Shown here: piece after piece, positions 1 to 8,400 of the stretch
Position numbering within the stretch: the first letter of the stretch is position 1
Layout of the letters: every line of letters begins with the position of its first letter
NCBI RefSeq assembly: GCF_013761175.1
Contig: NZ_JACDUR010000004.1
Location: 124,001 to 188,000, forward strand
Direction of reading: 5' to 3'
Length of the DNA: 64,000 bases
DNA from: Nonomuraea soli
GTDB lineage: Bacteria; Actinomycetota; Actinomycetes; Streptosporangiales; Streptosporangiaceae
The notes under the pieces: model-generated
What the model saw: the letters and a program-made list of their open reading frames with translations, nothing else
What the model was told of the DNA's origin: nothing
Databases searched by the model: none
Program-made: the position numbers and the translations under genes

Positions 1-184
1 GGTCACCGCTGAGCGGTGATCCGGAGTCGACGTAGAGCGGGTCGCCCGACTTCCATTCGGCCATCACGGCGGTGGCATCGGGAAGCGCGGCGGCGTGGGC
101 CGCTGGTTGGAATGCGAGAACAGCGAACAGCCCGGCGAGCAGCGCAACGAGCGCGGCCCCTGCCCGGCGCAGCGAGTGGGTCAT
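1..184 (-). CDS. N-terminal part of a small exported or membrane protein (cut by window edge)
   Basis: The reading frame opens with ATG at 184 and runs off the left edge, so only 61 codons are visible. A GAAGGAGG ribosome site lies about 9 bases upstream. The N-terminus has a two-arginine start, a hydrophobic stretch of about 20 residues rich in Ala, Leu and Val, and an AHA-like signal peptidase site near residue 34, so the product is probably exported. The first mature residues include a LYVDSGSP stretch that recalls the start of actinobacterial small membrane proteins with a TPM-like extracytoplasmic domain. That resemblance is weak and the function cannot be fixed from this fragment. It lies downstream of the carboxylase alpha gene on the same strand, 73 bp away. 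Confidence 0.6.
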   Translation of the reverse strand, partial: MTHSLRRAGAALVALLAGLFAVLAFQPAAHAAALPDATAVMAEWKSGDPLYVDSGSPLSGD

Positions 185-257
185 CGGCAGCTAGCCTCCT
201 TCGCCCATAGGGACGAACCGGCGATCGGCAAAGTTCCTCCTCCACCGAACTTACCTG

Positions 258-2009
258 CTATACGTCCTTGATCTCGCAGATAGCCGCGCCAGCCGTCACG
301 GTCTGACCGACGGCCGCGTCGAGGCCGGTGATGGTGCCGGACTTGTGCGCCGTCAGGGGTTGCTCCATCTTCATCGCTTCGAGGACCACGACCGTGTCAC
401 CCTCGGCCACGGTGTCGCCGTCGGAGGCGACCACCTTGACGATGGTGCCCTGCATGGGCGTGACCAGGGCGTCGCCGCTCACGGCGCCGGCTTTCCTGCC
501 GCCGGTCGCCGCGCGCCTCGGGCTCTTGTTCGCTGAGGGCTGAGCGGTGCGGGCGACGCCGAAGCCCGCGGGGAGCACGACCTCGAGCCGCTTGCCGCCC
601 ACCTCGACCGTCACCCGCTCGCGCGGCTCGGCCTCGGCGGTGTCGACCTCGCCCGCGTAGGGCTCGATCCGGTTGTCGAACTCGGTCTCGATCCAGCGGG
701 TGTGCACGGAGAAGGGCTCGCCCGTGAACGCGGGGTCCTCGACGATCACGCGGTGGAAGGGCAGGACCGTGGGCATGCCCTCGATCTCGAACTCGGCCAG
801 CGCCCGGCGCGAGCGCTCCAGCGCCTCCGCGCGGGTGCGCCCGGTGACGATCAGCTTGGCGATCAGGGAGTCGAAGGTCTGCGGCACGGTCATCCCGGAC
901 TCGTAACCGGAGTCGAGGCGCACCCCCGGGCCGCTCGGCGCCCGCATCGCGGTCAGCGTGCCGGGGGCGGGCAGGAAGCCGCGCCCTGCGTCCTCGGCGT
1001 TGATCCGGAACTCGATCGAGTGGCCGCGCAGCCGCGGGTCGTCGTAGCCGAGCTCCTCGCCCTCGGCGACGCGGAACATCTCGCGCACCAGGTCGACGCC
1101 GGCCACCTCCTCGGTCACCGGGTGCTCGACCTGCAGGCGGGTGTTGACCTCCAGGAAGGAGATCGTGCCGTCCTGGCCGACCAGGAACTCGCAGGTGCCG
1201 GCACCCACGTAGCCGGCCTCCCGCAGGATGGCCTTGGAACTGGTGTAGAGCAGGTCGAGCTGCTCCTGGTCGAGGAAGGGCGCGGGCGCCTCCTCCACCA
1301 GCTTCTGGTGGCGCCGCTGCAGCGAGCAGTCACGGGTGCTGACCACCACGACGTTGCCGTGGGCGTCGGCCAGGCACTGGGTCTCCACGTGGCGCGGCTT
1401 GTCGAGGTAGCGCTCCACGAAGCACTCGCCCCGGCCGAAGGCGGTGACCGCCTCGCGCACCGCGCTGTCGAACAGCTCGGGGATCTCCTCGATCGTCCTG
1501 GCCACCTTCAGGCCGCGGCCACCGCCGCCGTAGGCCGCCTTGATGGCGATGGGCAGCCCGTGCTCCTGCGCGAAGGCCACCACCTCCTCGGCACCCGCCA
1601 CCGGGTCCTTGGTGCCGGCCACCAGGGGCGCGCCCACCTTCTGCGCGATGTGCCGCGCCTGGACCTTGTCGCCCAGCGCCGCGATGGCGCTCGGCGGCGG
1701 GCCGATCCAGGTCAGCCCGGCGTCGATCACCGCCTGGGCGAAGCCGGCGTTCTCGGCCAGGAAGCCGTAGCCCGGGTGGACGGCGTCGGCCCCGGTCTGC
1801 TGGGCGATCTTCAGCAGCTTGGCGACGTCGAGGTAGGTCTCAGCGGGAGACTGGCCGCCCAGCGCGTGCGCCTCGTCGGCGACCTTTGCGTGCAGGGAGT
1901 CCAGGTCCTGGTCGGCGTAGACGGCCACGCTGGCGATCCCGGCGTCCTTGCAGGCACGGGCCACCCGCACGGCGATCTCGCCGCGATTCGCGATCAGAAC
2001 CTTACGCAC
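258..2009 (-). CDS. accA: Acyl-CoA (acetyl/propionyl-CoA) carboxylase alpha subunit with biotin carrier domain
   Basis: This 583-residue cytosolic protein combines biotin carboxylase with a biotin carboxyl carrier domain. It carboxylates its own biotin with ATP and bicarbonate, for transfer to acyl-CoA by a beta subunit such as the AccD at 54648-56210. The start of the biotin carboxylase domain (KVLIANRGEIAVR), the Gly-rich ATP loop (AAYGGGGRGLK), the RHQKLVEEAP segment and the EVNTRLQVEHPVTEE catalytic segment are all present. The C-terminus holds the biotinylation motif EAMKM, with the acceptor lysine near residue 547. GTG at 2009 is chosen because the conserved family N-terminus begins exactly there, behind a GGGAAGGG ribosome site. 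It follows the SDR gene by 32 bp. The exact acyl-CoA substrate depends on the beta partner. Confidence 0.95.
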   Translation of the reverse strand: MRKVLIANRGEIAVRVARACKDAGIASVAVYADQDLDSLHAKVADEAHALGGQSPAETYLDVAKLLKIAQQTGADAVHPGYGFLAENAGFAQAVIDAGLTWIGPPPSAIAALGDKVQARHIAQKVGAPLVAGTKDPVAGAEEVVAFAQEHGLPIAIKAAYGGGGRGLKVARTIEEIPELFDSAVREAVTAFGRGECFVERYLDKPRHVETQCLADAHGNVVVVSTRDCSLQRRHQKLVEEAPAPFLDQEQLDLLYTSSKAILREAGYVGAGTCEFLVGQDGTISFLEVNTRLQVEHPVTEEVAGVDLVREMFRVAEGEELGYDDPRLRGHSIEFRINAEDAGRGFLPAPGTLTAMRAPSGPGVRLDSGYESGMTVPQTFDSLIAKLIVTGRTRAEALERSRRALAEFEIEGMPTVLPFHRVIVEDPAFTGEPFSVHTRWIETEFDNRIEPYAGEVDTAEAEPRERVTVEVGGKRLEVVLPAGFGVARTAQPSANKSPRRAATGGRKAGAVSGDALVTPMQGTIVKVVASDGDTVAEGDTVVVLEAMKMEQPLTAHKSGTITGLDAAVGQTVTAGAAICEIKDV

Positions 2010-2041
2010 GTTCTTCCCTTCCCGATTGACCCGGATCGAGT

Positions 2042-2749
2042 CTAACGACCCAGGTAAGCGCCACCATTGACGTGGACCACCTGTCCGGTCACATGCCGGG
2101 CGCCGGGCGAGGCGAGGAAGACGGCGGTGCCGGCCACGTCCGACGGCGTGCCCGCTCTGCCGTTGCGAGTGCCCTCGACTCGTCGCTTGATGCCCTCGTC
2201 CGTCAGGCGTCCCTTGAAGAACTCGGTCTCCACGACCAGGCCGGGGGAGATCACGTTGGCGGTGACACCCCTGGGGCCCAGCTCGGCCGCCACGTCCGCG
2301 GTCCAGGCCTCCAGGGCTGCCTTGGCCGCGCCGTACGAACCCGACCCGGTGCCGCGCGCGGCGATCGAGCCGATGGAGATGATGCGGCCGCCGTCGCTGA
2401 TCCGGCGCTGGAGCGCCTTGGTGACCAGCACCGCCGACAGCAGGTTGGCGTTGAGATTGGCCCACCACGACTCGGCGACGTCCATGAGGTCGTCGGAGTC
2501 GGCCCTGTCGAGGTTGGTGTTGCCGCCCGCGTTGTTGACGAGCACGTCGACCTTCACCGGCAGCCGGCCGAGCGCGTCGTTGACCGCGACGGGGCTGGCG
2601 GCGTTGAAGGCGACGTAGGGGAAACCCGTCTCCTTCAGCACGTGCTCGCGGCGTCCGGTGACGGTCACGCTGTCGCCGAGCTCGGCGAACGCCTTCGCGA
2701 TCGCCAGCCCGATCCCCGTGCCCCCGCCGGTCACCACAACCTCGCGCAC
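2042..2749 (-). CDS. SDR family oxidoreductase
   Basis: This 235-residue cytosolic protein is a classical short-chain dehydrogenase/reductase. The Rossmann cofactor motif TGGGTGIG is at residues 8-15, the NNAG motif follows, and the catalytic Ser (in SIGSIA) and YxxxK (YGAAK) are present. The C-terminus has the usual HVTGQVVHVNGG pattern. The arginine-rich segment after the second beta strand (TVTGRRE) suggests NADP(H) preference, which is an inference. Start is GTG at 2749 with GGGGAG upstream. It is co-directional with the carboxylase alpha gene, 32 bp downstream, and may be co-transcribed. The substrate cannot be read from sequence. Confidence 0.9.
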   Translation of the reverse strand: MREVVVTGGGTGIGLAIAKAFAELGDSVTVTGRREHVLKETGFPYVAFNAASPVAVNDALGRLPVKVDVLVNNAGGNTNLDRADSDDLMDVAESWWANLNANLLSAVLVTKALQRRISDGGRIISIGSIAARGTGSGSYGAAKAALEAWTADVAAELGPRGVTANVISPGLVVETEFFKGRLTDEGIKRRVEGTRNGRAGTPSDVAGTAVFLASPGARHVTGQVVHVNGGAYLGR

Positions 2750-2873
2750 AGTTGCTCCCCATAGATCCGAATAATCCTCTGGAAGACCATAGCCGCTCGC
2801 TATATCGCCGGGCGATGCCTTGATCCGAGACCTATCGTTGGGGCGCTTCTAGCGTCGATCCAGGAGGTACGGC

Positions 2874-3146
2874 ATGAGCCAGAGCCTGCTCGGTGGCAAT
2901 CCCGCTGAAATGCAGCAGATGGCGACGCAGTTCACCCAGCAGTCGGAGACCGTACGCGCCACCATGGCCGCGCTCGACCGGGAGGCTGCCAAGGTCGGCA
3001 CCGCCTGGACCGGGCCCGGCGCCGACCGGTTCGGCAGTGCCTGGCAGAACTACCGGGCGGCGTTCCAGCGTATGACGGAGGAACTCGCCGAAGCGTCCCG
3101 CGTGATCAACACCTACCGGGGCAACATCGAGTCCGCCACCCGCTGA
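2874..3146 (+). CDS. WXG100 family T7SS protein (first of a tandem pair)
   Basis: This 90-residue protein has the WXG100 helix-turn-helix form. Two helices of about 40 residues flank the turn AWTGPGADRF, which supplies the W-x-G motif near residue 45. Length matches the family (about 100). There is no signal peptide, as expected for substrates exported through EccC as dimers. A strong CCAGGAGGT ribosome site sits before the ATG. A hairpin terminator follows at 3161-3188, so this gene appears to be its own transcription unit despite lying next to a second WXG100 gene. It is divergent from the SDR gene. It probably forms a dimer alone or with the product of 3278-3553. Confidence 0.92.
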   Translation: MSQSLLGGNPAEMQQMATQFTQQSETVRATMAALDREAAKVGTAWTGPGADRFGSAWQNYRAAFQRMTEELAEASRVINTYRGNIESATR

Positions 3147-3160
3147 CGACTCGGCCCACC

Positions 3161-3188
3161 ACCGGGGTGCCCGCGCCGGCACCCCGGT
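3161..3188 (+). terminator. Hairpin terminator after first WXG100 gene
   Basis: A perfect inverted repeat, ACCGGGGTGC / GCACCCCGGT, spaced by 8 bases (one more C-G pair is possible) lies 15 bp after the stop codon. It is followed by a weak T-rich stretch (GTCTTTAT). GC-rich hairpins without long U-tracts are usual in actinobacteria. It separates the two WXG100 genes transcriptionally. Confidence 0.7.
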
Positions 3189-3277
3189 CAGTCTTTATGG
3201 GGATAACTGCGCCATGTCTGGATTTGTGACTATTGTGATGGCTGTTATCTCTGAGACTGACGGTAAAGGGGAGATCC

Positions 3278-3553
3278 ATGGGCGACGCTAAGGTCGGTGG
3301 AGTCATCGCGGACATGGAGAAGATGTCCCAGACCTTCAAGACCCAGTCGGGCGCGGTCCTGGACGCCAAGAAGGCGCTCGACGGCGAGGCGAACAAGATC
3401 CCGGCTTCGTGGTCCGGTCCCAACGCTGACAAGTTCAAGTCCGCGTGGGAGGCGTACAAGTCCTCCTTCGACAAGGTTTCCCAGGCCCTTGAGGAGGCCC
3501 AGGACGGCATCCGCAAGAACAAGGAAGCCATCCAGGCCGCGACCGGCGCCTGA
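3278..3553 (+). CDS. WXG100 family T7SS protein (second of a tandem pair)
   Basis: This 91-residue helical protein has the W-x-G turn as SWSGPNADKF near residue 46. The helices are lysine- and glutamate-rich (KTQSGAVLDAKKALDGEANK). A GGGGAG ribosome site precedes the ATG. The 89 bp upstream, after the first gene's terminator, is A+T-richer than its surroundings and probably holds its own promoter. A strong hairpin lies just after the stop. It is likely exported with a partner by the EccC system encoded from 5423 onward. Whether it pairs with the 2874 product or forms a homodimer is unknown. Confidence 0.93.
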   Translation: MGDAKVGGVIADMEKMSQTFKTQSGAVLDAKKALDGEANKIPASWSGPNADKFKSAWEAYKSSFDKVSQALEEAQDGIRKNKEAIQAATGA

Positions 3554-3554
3554 G

Positions 3555-4769
3555 CTACACCGAAAGAGGGGCCTCCCGCCGAGGGAGGTCCCTCTTCGCG
3601 CGCAGGGCCGCTGAGAACAGGCCCGCGATGCCGCACAGCGCCAGGGGCGCGCACAGGATCAGGATCGCGGGCGCGGCGCCGGCGTACTGGCTGAGCACGC
3701 CGCCGAGCAGGGGAGCGAGCGGCGTGGCGCCCCCGAAGGCGACGCCGATGACGCCGTGGACCCGCCCCTGCATGTGGTCGGGCGCGGTACGGGCGATCTC
3801 GACCTCGATCGCGATGTTCAGCGCGGGCGCCGCCAGCATGGCGACGAACAGCACCACGGCTGCCCAGTAGGTGCCCAGCGGCAGCACCAGGAACGGCAGC
3901 ACGGCCGCCAGGAACCACACGCCCGCGAGCATGAGGCGCCCGGTGGGGAGCAGGCGCATCAGCCGGGCCGAGATGGCCGCGCCCGCGAGGCCTCCGACGC
4001 CCAGGGCCGCCATCACCAGGCCGACGTCCGCCGGGGTGGCGACCATCACGATGATCGGCAGCTTCATCGCGTTGACCACCAGGTTGATCACGAAGGCGAG
4101 TGCGGCGGACGCCCTCAGCACGGGCTGGTTCCACAACCAGCGGAACGCCTCGCCGATGCCCTCACGCATGCTCTGCGGCTCCGCGGGCGTCTCCGGGCGT
4201 CTGGGCACCCGGGCGAACGCCACGCAGACGAACGAGACCAGGTACGTCACGGCGTCGACGAGGAACGGGATCGCGCGACCCAGGGAGAACAGCACGCCGC
4301 CCAGCGCCGGGCCCGCCAGGCCCGCGGCGTGCTGGCGGGTCTGCTCCTGGGCGTAGGCGGTCGGCAGTTGCTCGCTCGGCACCAGCGCGCGCAGGGAGGC
4401 GCCGTGCGCGGGCCAGAACAGCGCGCTCGCCACGCCGTTGACCACGGCGACGGCGAGCAGGTGCGGCATGGTCAGCGCGTCGGCCAGCAGGGCCAGCGCC
4501 AGGCTCGCCATGGCGGCCATGCGCACGAGGTCGGTGCCGAGCAGGACGCGCCTGCGGTCCCATCGGTCCACCAGCGCCCCGGCGGGGATGCCGCAGATGA
4601 TCTCGGCGCCCACGGCGACGGCGCCGACCAGGCCCGCCTGCGTGGGGGAGCCGGTCAGGGCGAGCACGAGCAGGGGATAGGCGAGCCAGGAGAGCGTCGA
4701 GCCCAGCTCGGAGGCGGCCGATCCCATCCAGAACAGCTGGAAGCGGAGGTTCCTTCTCAACGGCTGCAT
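3555..4769 (-). CDS. MFS transporter (drug/metabolite exporter)
   Basis: This 404-residue integral membrane protein has about 12 hydrophobic segments. The loop after TM2 carries the MFS pattern ALVDRWDRRRVLLGTD, a form of the D-R-x-x-R-R signature. The fold resembles enterobactin-exporter-like MFS proteins. Start is ATG at 4769. The gene is divergent from an ArsR-type regulator and shares the intergenic palindromes at 4786-4808, so it is probably controlled by that repressor. Its last codons overlap the terminator hairpin of the convergent WXG100 gene. Substrate is unknown. Confidence 0.88.
   Translation of the reverse strand: MQPLRRNLRFQLFWMGSAASELGSTLSWLAYPLLVLALTGSPTQAGLVGAVAVGAEIICGIPAGALVDRWDRRRVLLGTDLVRMAAMASLALALLADALTMPHLLAVAVVNGVASALFWPAHGASLRALVPSEQLPTAYAQEQTRQHAAGLAGPALGGVLFSLGRAIPFLVDAVTYLVSFVCVAFARVPRRPETPAEPQSMREGIGEAFRWLWNQPVLRASAALAFVINLVVNAMKLPIIVMVATPADVGLVMAALGVGGLAGAAISARLMRLLPTGRLMLAGVWFLAAVLPFLVLPLGTYWAAVVLFVAMLAAPALNIAIEVEIARTAPDHMQGRVHGVIGVAFGGATPLAPLLGGVLSQYAGAAPAILILCAPLALCGIAGLFSAALRAKRDLPRREAPLSV
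3564..3596 (+). terminator. Strong hairpin terminator of second WXG100 gene, inside the end of the MFS gene
   Basis: Fourteen paired positions (AAGAGGGGCCTCCC against GGGAGGTCCCTCTT, with one G-T wobble) surround a 5-base loop, starting 10 bp after the WXG100 stop at 3553. The plus-strand descending arm ends in CTCTT. The whole hairpin also codes for the C-terminal residues of the convergent MFS protein, so the two functions share the same bases. Confidence 0.75.
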
Positions 4770-4785
4770 GGTTCAACAAGATAAG

Positions 4786-4808
4786 TTGTACAAGAACTCT
4801 TGTACAAG
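4786..4808. promoter_or_regulatory. Twin palindrome, likely operator for the ArsR-type repressor
   Basis: Two copies of a palindrome, (g)TTGTACAAg at 4786-4794 and cTTGTACAAg at 4799-4808, lie 14 bp centre to centre in the 60-bp gap between the divergent MFS and regulator genes. This is the arrangement expected for a dimeric winged-helix repressor controlling both promoters. The binding itself is an inference. Confidence 0.65.
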
Positions 4809-4829
4809 TCTCTCGATAGGATCTCTTCC

Positions 4830-5426
4830 GTGGAGCAGACACGGCGGCACCTCGGCCCCGACGACGTGGGCACGCTCAAGGCGATGGCCCATCCGACGCG
4901 GGTGCGCCTGCTCATGGCCGTCGCCGAGATCGGGCCCGCCACCGTGGGCATGCTGGCCGCGCGCGTGGGCGAGGCGGTCGGGGCGGTCAGCTATCACCTG
5001 CAGCAGCTGGGGCAGCACGGGCTGGTGGCCGAGGCGCCCGAGCTGGCGCGTGACAAGCGCGAGCGCTGGTGGCGCTTCGTGCCGACCGACAGCCTGTCGA
5101 TGACGCCCTCCGACTTCGCCGGCGACCCCGTCGGGCAGCACACGCAGCGGGCCGCCCTGCTGGCGTGGGTCGACGCAGCCGCCGAGCGCAACCGGCGGTC
5201 GGTGGAGGCCATGCACAGCCTGCCGCAGGAGTGGCAGGACGTGACGCTGCCCAGCGTCAACGGGCCCATGGAGCTGACCGCGGACGAGCTGAGGCAGTTC
5301 TACGACGACTTCAACGAGCTGATCGAGCAGTGGCGCGAGCGCGGCAGGGCCGCCGCCGATCCTGCTGACGACCGGCGGCGGGTCAACGTCTACATCCAGC
5401 CGATGGTGTACCCGCCCGCGAGCTAG
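4830..5426 (+). CDS. ArsR-like winged-helix transcriptional regulator
   Basis: This 198-residue cytosolic protein starts with a winged helix-turn-helix domain at about residues 12-80 (AHPTRVRLL, then SYHLQQLGQHGLV as recognition helix and wing). The C-terminal half is helical and of unknown ligand. GTG at 4830 is preferred, with AGGA 8 bases upstream; an upstream TTG at 4800 would lie inside the operator palindrome. It is divergent from the MFS exporter and probably represses it and itself. No Cys metal-binding pair is evident, so it is unlikely to be a metal sensor. Its stop codon shares the CTAG tetranucleotide with the stop codon of the convergent eccC. Confidence 0.85.
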   Translation: MEQTRRHLGPDDVGTLKAMAHPTRVRLLMAVAEIGPATVGMLAARVGEAVGAVSYHLQQLGQHGLVAEAPELARDKRERWWRFVPTDSLSMTPSDFAGDPVGQHTQRAALLAWVDAAAERNRRSVEAMHSLPQEWQDVTLPSVNGPMELTADELRQFYDDFNELIEQWRERGRAAADPADDRRRVNVYIQPMVYPPAS

Positions 5427-8400
5427 GCGCTCGCCACCTGCACCAGCTCCCACGTGCCGCCCAGCACCATCAGCCCGCGACCCGCCGGTCCAGAGCCGGT
5501 GGCCAGGCTGCGCGGCAGTCGTACCCCGAGCAGGTCGCCCTGGCTGGTGGAGGTCGGCCGCAGGAGCAGCCCGTTGCGCGCCTTCTTCATGGCCACGACG
5601 GGACCGCGGTACATGGAGTCGAGGTCCTCGACGCTGCCCGCGCCGATGACCAGGTTGCCGGTGTCGCGCACCTCGCTCACGTAATCGGTCAGCCACTCGG
5701 CCAGCTCGCTGTCGTTGCCCAGCAGCTCCAGGTCGTCGACCAGCAGTGCGTGCTTGCCGGACAGCGCCTGCCTGACCTCGTCGGGCGAGGCCTCGCCGCC
5801 GAAGGAGGCACCGGGCAGGTCGCGCACCGGTGAGCGGCGCGGCGTGATGGTGACCAGCGTGTAGCCCCGCTGGGCCAGCCAGGTGCCCATGGTGACGAGC
5901 GTGGTGGAGCGCCCGCTCTTGGGCGGGCCCGCCACGACGAGGGCGGGGCCGTGCTCATCGGCGCGGAAGGCGCGCAGGCCCAGCGAGTCGCCGCCCACGC
6001 CGAACACGACCGCGTCGGAGGGCAGCGCCTCGTCGGCCATCGCCACCGCCTCGGCCAGCGTGATGCCGGTCGGCAGCGCGTCGACGCGGAAGGGACGCAG
6101 GTGCCGTGCCAGCTCGCCGAAGCGCAGCTTGGCCTCCCTGCCGAGCTGGTGCAGCGCGGCGACCTGCGCCGTGCCCGCCACATCGGCGGCCAGCAGGCCG
6201 ACCTGGACCTCGCGCACCACCGTCGCGGCGCGGAAGCCGCGTCCAGGAGGCATGTGATCGGGCACGTCCTTGGCGCGCATGCCCACGTAGCTGTAGTCCG
6301 CCGGGTCCGACAGCTTGAGCACCAGGCGGTCGTCGAAGAGCGTGGAGATGCGCCCGACCAGCGTGGTGCGATCGCCCGACATCACCACCTTGACGCCGAC
6401 GCCCGCGCCTTCCTGCAGGATCTGCAGCCACTGGTCGACGAGCTTGCCGCCGTCGTAGGACTCGAAGGCCGCGTAGAAGCCCTCCCAGCGGTCGAAGAGC
6501 ACCAGCAGATACGGCAGGCGCTCGTGCTCCGGCACCGCCGCCCGCTGCTCGCTCAGGTCGGCGAAGCCCTGCCCGGCCAGCAGCTGCTGGCGCCTGGCGA
6601 TCTCGCCGAGCAGCCGGTCGGTCAGGCGGGTGAGGCGGTCGGGCGAGTCACGGCCGACCACGGCGCCGGTGTGCGGCAGGCCGACCAGCGGGAGCAGGGC
6701 GTTGTTGCCGCAGTCGACGGCGTACAGGTGCACGTCACGCGGCGGCGCCTGGACGGCGACGGAGGCCGCCAGCGCGCGCAGCACGGTCGAGCGTCCTGAG
6801 CGGGCCGAGCCACACACCAGCAGGTGGCCGGAGGCCGCCAGGTCGTAGACCTCGGTGGAACGCATCTGCAACGACGGGACGTCGGCCAGGCCCAGCGGCA
6901 GCTTGGTCCAGGTGTCGGCCGGCTCCAGCTCGGCCAGGGTGAGCGTGTCGGCCAGCGGCTCCAGCCACGGGCTGCGCTGCTGGGAGACGCCCATGGCGCG
7001 GGCCGTACGGCCGATCACCTCGACCAGCACCGACAGGTCGGTCTCCATCAGCGACTCGTCCTCGGCCTGCGCGCGTGAGTCGAGCGGGGAGCCGAGCCTG
7101 ATCCACGTGATCGGGCTGATGTCGATGAACTCCGTCTTGGCCTTGCCCTGGCCGGGGCGGCGTCCTCCGATGCGCGCCGACTGCACGGCGTGCAGCGAGG
7201 CGGCGCCGGAGCGCACGTAGCAGCGGCCGGGGGTGGTCTTGGAGATCTGCGCCGCGACCGGCGCGTTGATCACGTCGGCGGACTCCTCGTTGCTGGTCAC
7301 GCGCAGCGCGATGCGCAGGTTGGTGTTGGCGGCGATGTCGGGGGTGACCACGCCGCCGGGGCGTTGGGTGGCCAGGATCAGGTGAACGCCGAGTGACCGG
7401 CCCCGGCGGGCGATGTCGACCAGGCCGACGATGAAGTCGGGCAGTTCCTGCACCATCGCCGCGAACTCGTCGATGATCAGGATCAGCCGCGGCATGGGCT
7501 CCAGCGCCATGCCCTGATCCCGGTAGTCGTTGTAGTCCTCGACATCCTTGGCATCGGCCCTGAGCAGCATGTGCTCGCGCCGCTTGAGCTCGGCGGCCAG
7601 CGATTCCAGGGCCCGCTCGGTGAGGTGGCCGTCGAGGTCGCTGACCATGCCGACCGTGTGCGGCAGCTTGGCGCAGTCCTTGAAGGCCGAGCCGCCCTTG
7701 TAGTCGATGAGCACGAAGTTCATCTCGTCGGGCCGGTTGTGCACGGCCAGCGAGGCGATGAACGACTGCAGCAGCTCCGACTTACCGGCGCCTGTGGTGC
7801 CGGCGACGAGGCCGTGCGGGCCGTCCAGGCGCAGGTCGAGGGTGTAGAGGCCGTCGGCGCCGATGCCGATCGGCACCCGGGTGGTGCGCCCGCGCGACCA
7901 GTAGGAGGCGATCTGCTCGGGGGCGGGGTCGGGCATGCCCAGCAGGTCGAGCAGCCTGGCCGAGGTGGGGATCGCGGAGTCGGCGTCCTCGCGGCTGACG
8001 TCGCGCAGCGGGGCCAGCGCCCGGCCGAAGCGGTCGCACCAGGGGCTGTTGACCTGGTCGGCGATGACCTCCGCGCTCTGCATGGCGCCGCTGAGCCGGA
8101 CGAAGGCGGGCCTGTCGAGGTCGCAGACGGCGACCGTGGTGCACTCCTCGGGCAGCAGGCGCTGGTCGTCGTCGATGCAGATGCTGTAGACGCCGACGGT
8201 CGGGCCGAACTGCAGGATCTGCGGCATGCCGGGCAGGCTGCGCAGGGCCCGCGCGCCGTCGAGGACGACCAGGATGTCGTACGGCTTCTCGCTGGCGTAC
8301 CCGGCGAAGGCGCGCTTGTCCTCGTTGAGGCCGCCGAAGCCGCCGAAGTCCATGTTCGACTTCTTGCTGGCCCGCCGCGCCTGGATCTTGTTGACGAGTT

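Noticed and set aside
702..2045. 447-codon plus-strand open frame antisense to accA
   Set aside because: It mirrors a clear carboxylase gene, is rich in His/Arg/Gly with no domain, and reflects GC-rich third positions.
4800..4829. TTG start at 4800 for the ArsR-type regulator
   Set aside because: It lies inside the second operator palindrome and has no ribosome site; GTG 4830 has AGGA at proper distance.
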